This document shows, one piece after another, positions 21,820 through 33,800 of a stretch of DNA of 36,271 nucleotides. Under the pieces are notes generated by a model, which was not told the origin of the DNA, did not search any database, and worked only from the letters and a program-made list of their open reading frames with translations. Source of the stretch: Reticulitermes lucifugus. Its lineage: Eukaryota; Arthropoda; Insecta; Blattodea; Rhinotermitidae. Position numbers and translations under genes: made by a program. Within the stretch, counting starts at the first letter, position 1, and each line of letters begins with the position of its first letter. The DNA lies in NCBI GenBank assembly GCA_026260175.1, contig JAKCWW010004972.1:1-36271 (forward strand). Reading direction: 5' to 3'.

Positions 21820-24800
21820 CTGAAAACAGACAATTTCTTTTGGATACAAGCACACACATGGAAAGACATTAGACATTAGCAGTACTTACAGAGGAAAGAA
21901 GTATACAAGAACTGGAGGTAGAGCTCCACACATACATAACATTGCAATTATATGGAGTTGAGTAGTCAGCTTCACATTGAGAAGAGAGTCCCTGGTTCTC
22001 ACTGGATAGGGAATGGGTGTAGTACTCAGACAGTCCATCATAATGGCAAAGAGTCCCTGGTACACACTTGAGAGGAGCATGGATAAACTACTCAGCCAGT
22101 GTGTCATAATGGCAAACAGTCCCTGGTTATCACTGGCTAGTACAATGGGTGGGCTACTCCGCCAGTCTGTCATAATGGCAAAGAGTCCCTGGTTATCAAT
22201 GGATAGTACAATGGGTGGGCTACTCAGCCAGTCTGTCATAATGGCAAAGAGTCCCTGGTTATCAATGGATAGTACAATGGGTAGGCTACTTGGCCAGTCT
22301 GTCATAATGGCAAAGAGTCCCTGGTTATCACTGCCTAGTACAATGGGTGGGCTACTCGGCCAGTCTGTCATAATGGCAAAGAGTCCCTGGTTATCACTGC
22401 CTAGTACAATGGGTGGGCTACTCAGCCAGTCTGTCATAATGGCAAAGAGTCCCTGGTTATCACTGGCTAGTACAATGGGTGGGCTACTCAGTCAGTCTGT
22501 CATAATGGCAAAGAGTCCCTGGTTATCACTGGATAGTACAATGGGTGGGCTACTCAGCCAGTCTGTCATAATGGAAAAGAAAAAAATTCCTGCCCAAACT
22601 GGAATCTCAGCCCACTTGAAGACTGCTGTGTTGGCATGTGACTCTGCGTAGTTTTGTACACAGGTACCAACATTTCAGAGGAACGTGGTATGTCATTTTC
22701 AGTGTAGAAGGGTGACAACAAAAGCAGAAAAATTCCTCCGAAATATTGGTACATCAAACTATAAGACGCCACATCCTATCTTCATAGACACTCAAATTTC
22801 ACAAAAACTCCCTGTGTCAGTCATAAGCCTGCCATTTAAATGAGCTGTCACTGCCCACATTTAAAAGATAGATATACATGTTAAAAATCCTACCCCTCTC
22901 AAACAAAACAATATAGAAAAAACTGTTAACCCTTAAAATTAGTTATAAATGAAAATTTGGTTGTTAGCAGAGAATAAGTTAAATGTAGTTGCATAAAGTG
23001 CTGTCATTACCTTCAAAGATACTAGTCATCTTGCACAGCTGCAGAAAGGAGGCACCCTTGCACCAGGCATGTACAACGTCTATAAGGGATGGCTTGAACT
23101 GGTCCACATACACATCCTCACTGATGTCCAGCTTTGCCTCTGCGCTCACTCGAGCTATTCTTCTTGCCATATCCTATAGATGTAATATTCTCTAGCATCA
23201 CATAATTACAAAACACATATTTTATGCACGATAATGAGTTGTGGTTGTGCTGCACTTTTTGAAATCTAGCGCCATTGTATCTAAAATCATGCATAACATT
23301 CCATCAACAATCTCATGTTAAATAATGCTTAATGTGTCATAAAAAAGCAATGGATGAACAAAACCACAGCGCACACAATACGAAATAAAATGTCATGGTA
23401 CTACTGACATTTTGAACAATGGGATAACATAAATGGCTGAAACAGCTAAATCACTGGACAGTAACCTGAATTTATGGAATGGGGTGGACAACCAAAAACC
23501 TTGACAGTTACAAGAAATGTATGAAGCAAACTGAGGTTCTCACAGCATTAACTTCAGATTACAGACTTCTGTAATATGACACTGTGTACTTTGGTACAGA
23601 AGTACCAACACTTCAGAGGAATTGCTGCCTACATCTTCTGGACCCTGAATATGGATGCAGCAAATTTTTCTGAAATGACTGTACCTGTTTATAAAACTAC
23701 ACTGCAGTAGCGAGACTGAATTTGAAAGGAAGGGATTGGAATGATTGACAGTTATGGAGTACAAAGTGGACACACATAAAAATTGAAACATTACAGGATG
23801 AACAAAATAAACAGCCATGTTACAGAGCTAAAAGCTATAGTTTAAATACAATTTAATCCTTTTTGTTGTTGTTGTTGTCGTTAAGTGCACTGCATATTAA
23901 ACTGTTCCTCAAAAACTGGTTCTCAGTGTGTCCATGTGATATATCACATAAACATACATACACTATTACATAGCAAGTAACAACACATATTAAGCCTACA
24001 ATCTATAACATTTGTTTGGTTTTCATATATAGTCAATCAAAAAATTGAAGTTCTTAAAGGACTAATCCTGATCTTGTGTGTTTCACAGATACAACAAGTT
24101 TACAATATAGTTATTTGGCTGCTATAGTGCCAACTGCTGCCAGAACTTGTATATCCTGGATGACATCCACTACTGTTACTGTGTGTTATGTGTTAAGTGT
24201 TCCAATAATTTCAACACCACCACACATCCACTGTTTACCCGAGTTTTTACATTCATGAACGTTGTGAGGAAGGTTTTACTATGAGTGGATAACAAGATAA
24301 ACAGTGTTCATAACGGCAATGTTCCAGCTTACAAGAAGAACTTTCCCTGATGATGGTGGTGGCTGCCACCGAAACATGTCGCAATATAGAGTGATTATAT
24401 AATAATTTTTTAAGAATCATTAACAGTATGGTGCATATTGTTGTAAATGTTTAGACAATAACTCAGTTTTAATACGTTTGCTCACGTATCCAACCATGAC
24501 CAGACAAGAATTTTTGTCCAAGCTCCCATATCTAACTATAATCCTGTAAGAGCATGGGACAACAAAAACAAAGATACCACTTTTTGTATGGGATCTGGCC
24601 ATGCAGTTTCCACTTCAATCAGTACACAGTGCGTGTCACTCCAGTTTGAAAATGTTTTCTTCATGCTTGAACATTCCTGCTGCTTTTGAGAGGTATTAGT
24701 GTGTTGCATATTGCAAACAAGAAATGTAAAGTTTCAAGTGTTAAGAGTTTGGAAGATGATGCTATTGCTGAAATTCTTTTGTTCAAGGATTTTGGTGATG

Positions 24801-27800
24801 ATCTGATTATTTCAGACAGTGGTTCAAGTGAAAGTGAAACAAGGCTGTTCTGCTAAAAATTCAGAGCTCCACTCCACCCAGGGATGTGACATGAAATATC
24901 ACACCTGAAAACAATACTAGATCTTTCAATGTGTGCCCTCTGAAATTTTCATTCACCTATCCACAGCAGTTAGAAGAAAATTACATTTAAACATTACACT
25001 GCAAAATAAGCATGTAGTGTGAAAAGTGGCTACGTCAGCTGTTCAGAAACAAGTGGGATAGCTGGGAACAAACATGTTAATAGGCTGCAAACATATTGCA
25101 GCTTAAACTCCCCCATGTTAAGTTCACACAAAGCTTACACTGCCCTTTAATACTAATAACCTTCATGTTATGTGCAAGCATTCACTGACCTGCATTTGTC
25201 GCAGAGGGCCAGACAATTCTTCTCCAATCGTCTGCATCTCGTTACTCTTCTCGTCACACACAAAACAACTGATTAATGCCACACACTGAGGCACAGTCAG
25301 GTCATTAAACATCCCGTTGAAGATCATTTCCGTCATCAGCAATTCATCAGCGCTTTGCAAACCAAACAAAACCAATTAAAAGCACGTTGGGATGGCTCGT
25401 TTTAACATTCTGAAGGATTGTACTTGACAGGTTCCAACAATAACCGGATATCAGACACAGTTGGTTAATTGGGTGGTTGGTTGGTTTCTAGTGCCTCCAG
25501 GTATGGCCTGTTCGACCTTTCTGGCCTCCACCCACCTAGGCAAGGGCCAAATCCTATTTCTCAGATGGAGGTAACAGTACAGCAGAGGGGACCCACAGCT
25601 TAATATAACCTCCAAACCAAGGAGGGGGAAAGAAGACCTCCACATTCCTGAACTTTGGTATAGATAAAACTTTCAATCTGTAAACAAAATGTTTGCACAA
25701 TGATCTGACCAGAGATCGAACCCAGAACCCTCCAAATGAGTCATAACCCTAAGCTACCCCCTGTAACATTACAAATTGTGGTGAATCAGAAGAAAGGAGG
25801 TTTAACTACCTACATTAGCATCAAATGTTGTACTCATATGAGATTTGAGGTTTCCATGGTTGCATGTGCACAGAACATGGACATCTGGGTTACGACACTG
25901 TGCCATTTGCCAGTGGCAGTATTCTTTATACAGTGAAATCTCAACCCATCGTTTCTGGGAGAGAAAACAATACATGTGGGAAACCAATAGTTGCAGGGAA
26001 AGCACTAAATGTATCAGAAACATGAGAAAACAAAAATACATTTTTTGCAAAAATAATAAGCAAAAACTCACAGTAAAACCTGCACGCAAAAAGCCTTTTT
26101 GTGTGTGTGTGTGTGTGTAATTGACAACTGCTCAATTCGAAACCTTACATTTCAGACCAAACAGCACAAATTCCAAGTTCCAAATGTTCTGTCTGTCACA
26201 CCTGCCAATGCTGTGTGTGTAGGTGAATGATGTAACAGTTTTGTAAGCAGCAGGGGCTTTGGCAGTACTCATCACTGACAAAAGGCCATGTTTGTCTCTT
26301 TCCTCCTCCTCCTCCTCACTGGTATTGCCACCCACATGATCATCACACAACTAATTTGTGCTGGAGATACCACATGTGGCATACTATTTGTCTACAAATG
26401 CATAAGAAGTAAAGTTGACGTCCTGCTCGGCATCTAGCCATATTCAGTCCTCATGGAATGAATCAAGCTTATTCAGTTTTAATGGTAAATAAACAAATTT
26501 TATGTTCTCCAGAGATTATGTGCCTTGCAGGTGGGCGGCACAATTCTCCGCAAACCATCAGGTATTTCAATATTAATATGCATTCTACCGTCAAACACAA
26601 AAACTTATTTTATTCAGTAATGTAACATGATTCAGGCTATATGACCATCTTCAGGTATGAATGTAGTAATTTAAAACTAAGTGAAGTGCAGTGGAAATAT
26701 ATTGTAATTTGCAAGATATATTTTTAATGCATTTCACTTAGTTTTAAATTATGTATACTCATAACTGAAGATGGTAGCATAGACTGAAACATGTAGCATT
26801 GTTGAATACATTGTCCTAGCCGATAAAACATATATTAACTTGATTTATCAAAGCACAAAGGGATGAATACTATCAAAATAATAAGATATCCTACCTCACA
26901 CCAATGGAGGCATCCAATATCCTTAAAAACTGTAAAAATGGTTGTGATCATCCACACTTTTTAAGTTGTGTAGTATTTCATGTTTTTAAAATAACATGGT
27001 TTCAATGATCTTAAAACCGTGATCAGCACAAATAACAAATAACAGGAATGATAACACTAACTCACACTACTTTTAATTGCCAAACTTCAGAGGAAGCAAA
27101 CAGCATGTTGCAAGACAATACCATATCAACACATGCAGAACATAGTTCACAGGTTTTCCACCTTACAACTAAGCCTCCCCATCACCCCCATTGCTCAACC
27201 ATCATTCACACTGGTCCAACGCGTGGTGACATTTTGTAAGTAAACAGTAATTACCAGCACAAGCAAGTTACCATTACTGTACATTCCAAAACCATCACAT
27301 TACTTTTGCTATATTTTTCTCAGAAACAATAATTCTGGGAATAATACGGGTCAGGACAAAGAATTCTAAATGACTGACAAGGGAAAAGGACAGTTCAAGG
27401 AACGATACACGTCACATAATTATACACTGTTTATATGGGACATTTTTCGGGACCGGAAGCAATTAATGATACTTGCGGAAGTATGGATGGAGGTTTCACT
27501 GTATTCAAAATTTACTCAATATTTCACCACCGTTTACTGGAAAGTCCCCTTAACTCTTAATTGTAACATGTATGCCAAACACACTAAATAATATTAAACC
27601 CACTGCCCTGCAATGTTTTCTTCTTTACTTCAAAATAAAATATATTTCAGTCCCCTCTTTTCTGAAACCAAAACATTATTTACATTTCTAAAACAGGTGG
27701 TTTTACCAATCTCACATTATGTAAAAGCCAAATACTAGAACAATTAATAAAGCTTTCAATTCCCCTTTGAGTTCATAGTTAGCACCATCATAACCTAAAA

Positions 27801-30800
27801 TCTTCCATCACCAATTGATTAATTGACTTATTGACAAAACCAGTTATTTAGTTACTTAGTTGGCCATACCCACTCAGCTCACAAGCAACTCGACCCTTAA
27901 TCTCAATAACATCGGCAGCCGTGCAGTAACCCAATCTTCTGAGAACTCTTTTCATACTTTTGAGTTGATCCATCTGCAGCAAAGACTTTGCCTTCTTCAG
28001 TTCTTGTTTTGTTACTTTCACCTCTTGTGAAATCTGGAAATAAAACAGCAGACAGCAATATGAAACTGATGACATTTAAACAGGATTGCAGCATCATGCA
28101 AGTCTTACCAGTGGATACCACATTTTAGAAAAACATGCTGCTTCCATCTTCAGCATTTGTTTTTTACACACAACATGGAGACTAGAACTGCTGCCCTACA
28201 CACTGTTCCCAACCACTTCAGTAACATGCCATGCAATATGCATTCAAGCTGTTGGAGGACTGTGAATATCTTTTGTAACCTGATATATTATTAACCTTTT
28301 GGCAACAAATTTTGATATTTAAATTTTAGTGCACGTTTTACGTAAAATGTGAATACTTTATGAACCAAAAAAGATAACATTATGAAATACACAGCATTTT
28401 GTTGAGCAAAAAATGGAGATTGTGCAGCATGTCTCAAAAAATTCAGTTAAGTTTATTTGTTGACCAAATATATCAAATGCAGTAGCTGATGGGTAGCAGT
28501 ACGCCCAGCCTATATATAGGACACACGTGGCTAAAGGTTAAATAACATGTACAGTATTTTAGTTACAAAATCAATTTATTGTAAGACATTTTATTAACAA
28601 GATATGCAATGTACATAATAACATAACAGTGTGAGACATTCACATTAACTACTGTTGCCATGGAAATGCAAGAATGTGTTCCCTCTGCACTGTCATCAAG
28701 CAAACAAAATATTTTGTGCTGCTGGCAACAATATAAATGTACTTATGTCTTAATGTAAAGTGCCCAATATTTATGCAAGTGCACCTAAAGCCATCATTTC
28801 TGGTATGTCCTTACCTTATTTTCAAACAGCCATTACTGCAAAACTTTCTAATAGGACTGCTCTTTACTTAAGATAAATTCATTAATGTACAGTACTCACA
28901 AAGTCTGACAGACTCATCCTGATTCACTCTTCACAGATATAGTTGCCTTACTTCACATGTTCTATACTCTTTAAATTCTCTGAGAGACAATGTAGATCTA
29001 ACTACAATGTAGATCTAACTACAATGTAGATCTAACTACACTGACTGATACCTTACATGGGAAAAGACAATTGGAAGTACAGAAACTGACCGCTGCAGGA
29101 GAAACACCTGAAAACACCATTACATCAAGATGTCACTGTGAACAGGTGCGTATAAGCAAGTGATACCTTGCAGTTTCAAAGCATCACGTCCCAGAGAACC
29201 TAATCTTAAAATTCACCACCCTGAGAACCACAAATCTTATACAATTATAAGGAGAATGCCTGTAGAGTTGTTATCATCTCAATCTAGCAGCTGAAGACAA
29301 AAATTTTGAAACGTGAAGCACAAATGAAGGATGGAAGAAACAAAGAGATCAATGCAAGATGACAAGGTAGGAAATGTATGTACTGTGGAACAGTTCTGGC
29401 ACGATGGCTCTGTTCCTGCCTCTAGGTTTTCAATTCATGAAACCAAGCTTCCTACATTCTATTATAAATACGGCAAAACTAATGATTTAAAACAAAATGC
29501 CAATAAATGCAAGTATTATAAATGTGTCTTTCAACATTTTTTATACAACATACACATAAGTTTTTTTGTATCCTAGAAAATGACGCTTGACTGTAACACT
29601 GTTGCTAGAATAAAGAGAAAACTTACAGTCGGTGTAACAACAGTAAAGAGTGATGCTTCAAACTCATATTTTAATACAGCAATACATTAAAATAATTACA
29701 AAAACCTCTTTTTCAATATAGTCTAATGCTAGCAACACTTCGTCTTTCACATGAAATGATGGGCAGGACTATGTGGAGACATAATCTTAATGCCAAGTGC
29801 CCGTACATTTGTTCAATTTAAGCACAGCTCACGGGGCTCAATAATGTCTCCTAAAATTCACCAGAATCAAGTTTCACGAAAATGTGTTCAGCCATTCTTG
29901 AATACAGAGGGTCAGATAGAGTGATTTTAATAGAAACTACACAGGAATGTATAAAAAAAGAAAAGAAAAAAAGAAGAGGAAAGAAAGAAAGAAAGAAAGA
30001 ACAAAAGAAAAAAGGATGAAAGAAAGAAGGGAAAGATGGTGGGCGAGAGATGAATAAAGAAAGAAGAGATAAATGAAAACTAAGCAATGTATGGTAGCTA
30101 CCTCCAGTTTCTTCAAGTATAGGGAATACAAATTGTCCAGTTCTGGGTCCTTGTGCAAGGGATGGGCATACAGTCGTTCTTCATATGATTCTATACGTTT
30201 CACAACGTCTTGGAAAACCTGGTCCTTGATGTTCAAGTCTGTTACAGGGTTCAGCAGTGGAACTCCATTTGGAAATCGCTTTTTCACTTCCTGCAATAAA
30301 CAGAATAACTTCATCAAAATGGATCAACACAGACCATGTACCTGAAGACAGAGTGCACACACTTTGTTACTTTGCAAATTCAGAAGCAAGGAAAGACAAT
30401 CCTAAGTGCACTGTTGACTTCAGAGTTTTCAATGTATCAGCATGAGTTTAGCAGACAAAATAAGATGTGCAACTAAACATTATTTACTTTCTAAATGTTG
30501 AATCAAGTATCAAACCATGTCCACACGTTTTTATCTCTGACACAATGCAGTGGATTTGAATTAAGTTTGGTGTAACCTGACAGTTAATGCAAGAACTTAA
30601 TTTTCATTCTTGTTAAGTCTAATGCAACTTTTACTTTAAATGAAGTTCAAAAATGGTCCACTGTAACTGGTGCACAATGTAAAATACAGATATCATTATA
30701 ATCTAATATTTTCATTGGAAACAATTTTTGGTATGGTATTTAACCCTTTTACATCCACATTCTTCAAGCAGTGACATACCCAAAAGATTATATTCTTGTA

Positions 30801-33800
30801 TCAGTATTTCCTGTTTTACTGTCTATTGTTATTTATACTCTTTTTAATTTTAAGTGGGGGAAAAAATTACTATCTTTTAGACAAACATGCTTTGATTGAT
30901 ATGTATGCAAATTCAAACATTCAAATAATGTGTATGATGAATGTATTCAACAGTGGTAGGCAGAAAAAACAGAACCAACTGGGAAGACACATATTCAGTA
31001 TTGTATCCACAAACATACGAGACAGACACAAGTGTAATCAGGTTGATGCTGAAAGGGTTAATAGGCCCAAACAAGAAAATAATTTATGTGTGGTACAATA
31101 CACTTTCCTTCACTGGTTTCGTATCTGTAGTAAATGAAGAATAAAGAAAATGTAATACGTAAAATTTCAAACAATGAATTTTTATAAACACGTATATGCC
31201 ACTGGACAGCAACTTTCCACTGTCGACCCTGTTTTGGATACATCAGTGAATTTATATACAATGACTATTGAAGTAGCACTGTAGTGGAGTCGGTGGTATA
31301 AAGCCGTCCAGCAACATTCAAACATTTGTCTTACTTAAATACCCCTCAATTCTCAATGAAATAGGTCAATGTAAAAAAGAATAAAATAACTCACTGTTAT
31401 ACTTCTGAGAACTGACTTGCGACTATCTGGTGGCCGCAGATCTTTGGGATAATATATTCTGACTGAGCTGATATGTGTGATGAGTGTATTGAGTACTGGT
31501 ACCACCTCCAAATCACCCTGAACCCCAGCAGGGCATGGACGTGGCTTTTGGGTGCTGCTCCCAGGAGCTATATGAAGTAAGATGTCCACTACAATGCCCG
31601 GGGAGGCTTTGAGTGGATTTTCTTTTTTCTTAGCTTCTGACTCCTTTTTGAAGTTAATAATGATGCCCCAATCAAATTCATCTTCTTCATTTTTTACCTG
31701 CATAAATGCAAAATAAAGGAATGAATATTATGCAAATACATTAGAATTCTTTTAATCTAGAAGCTCATACTACAGAAATCTCAAAATCCATCTTTCCAAA
31801 CAGAGTATTTTTTGACTGTATAAAAATATCAACTCGCAACAAAAAACTACGAACTTAATTAATGTCATTACAGTATGATTGGTCTAATACACCTTTTCTG
31901 CATTTTAGTTTCAAAGAAACCTACAGAGCACAAAACCATCATTCCACATTTTGCAAAATTCTGGCCAATGCACCACTTCCCTCCAGGCTGAAATTCAGAC
32001 TTGGGGCCTCTAGTGAATATACAAACAGACAGCAAACTACCCACCAGTGATGTCTGATATACCAAGGTTCTACAAGTGACCACAGAGGAACACTACCGTA
32101 CCTTCACCAGTCTTCCAGGCTGCAGGAAAGGGACAAGATACTGAGGCTTGGTGAGGTATGACTGGAACTGCTTGCTAAGCATCTTCAGCTCATCCCTGAT
32201 ATTGTAGTAGCTTGCAATTTGATTCTCCCGTGGAACATGCAATTGGTCCAGTGCATTCTGACTAGCCTTTGCCTCTGTCACAAACAAGAAAAAATTAAAA
32301 CTTGTATCAGACAAGACATAGAGTATAGCGAATGGATGCACAACGCCTGAAATCCAAATGATTCTCTCACACATGACACACAATCCACATATTATTCTCA
32401 TTCATGTACATATTAAAATCAACCAAAAATTCTCACTCATACGTTTCACAAGCCACATGGTTCTTACCCATGCATGACTCATAAACCATGATACACAAAT
32501 TTCTTCACACTCCACAAAACTCATATCTACATCATTCTTACCCAACCTTCCTTTGTGTAAAAAAGCATAAGGACTAATTATGACATGCTAATGTCTGTGC
32601 TCCTCAAAGTTATTTACAAGCAAAATAAATGTAGTTCTTGTGAGAAAGAAAACTGATATTCTATAACTGATAAAACTTGTTCACTTTGAGATGATCCATT
32701 GAAGTTATACAGAATAATCAACACAAAGATTAACTCTTCATTTATAGCAAACATACATTAAAATCATTCTGTTGTTGATAGTCATGCCTATTCAAATTGG
32801 CAACAAGTCAAATTATACACTGAATGAACTAAACAATCAATATTACAAATTCAATGTCCATAGTTATCACACTCATGAAAAGTAAATTACACACTTGTGT
32901 AACATGTTTAATGCATGCTAGAGAGCCACAGTACAGTGCAGCACAGCACTACATTAAATCAACAAAACAAATCGCATTTGAATTCAGTTAAAATACAACC
33001 AAGACTTCCTTTTGCTTTTTCACATGAGAGATGAGTATGTCTGGAACACTATTACCAACTGCTCAATGCAGAAATTTAGAAATGAATCCACATAGTCCAT
33101 CTGAAAAATCATACGCCTTTCACACAGTGTATGGGATCAATAATAAGTGCTTAAAGGCCCAAGAAAATTCATTCAGCAGGTTCTCAAGTTGTTACCAGCA
33201 TACAGACAGATGGACAGAGCAATCATGGTAGGTGCTCTGCAGGGACATGAGCATGCCTTAAACAGTTGTGGTACATGTGGAGCAAAGTGGACAACTTTAA
33301 GCCCATTTTTAGACCACCTTCCTTTATAAAAGAACAAGATGTGAAGATACTACATACTATTTTGTTCCACCAGAAAACTCACTGGTTATAATGCAAAAAA
33401 TTCAGATTCCTTATACTTACTCGCATACAGTTCTGGAATGGCTGCGTGGTTCTGGAACTGGAAGAAACTACGCTCCAGCATGTACTCAGGGTTGATCTCT
33501 TCGACACGAAGCAAATTCAAAACCATGTTGTACGTCAGGTGGAAGGCAGAGTTGATGGGGTCAGGCTGTCCTTGCACAATGTTACGGCCTACTACTGGAC
33601 TCACCTTTTCATCTACCATCAGGATGACAATGCCTTTCTCATCTAGTCCGCGACGACCTGCTCGGCCTGACATCTGAATATATTCTCCTGAAGTTACCTA
33701 TAATAAGATTTCATACTGCATTCACAGCTCACTATCAGCAGGCAACTGAGTAAGATGCAAGGAAATTCAGGCAGTTTGAAGACCCTGTCCCTTGTGTTAT

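Noticed and set aside
21986-22577. Regular spaced repeats suggesting a CRISPR-like array
   Set aside because: Units are contiguous with no unique spacers, and the DNA is eukaryotic.
22013-22651. 212-codon plus-strand and 183-codon minus-strand repeat ORFs, the longest open frames in the window
   Set aside because: They arise because a stop-free 66-bp minisatellite unit is a multiple of three; the array lies inside an Mtr4 intron and its edge units decay without frame conservation.
27370-27591. 73-codon plus-strand frame inside an Mtr4 intron
   Set aside because: No homology, no regulatory signal, and opposite to the host gene.
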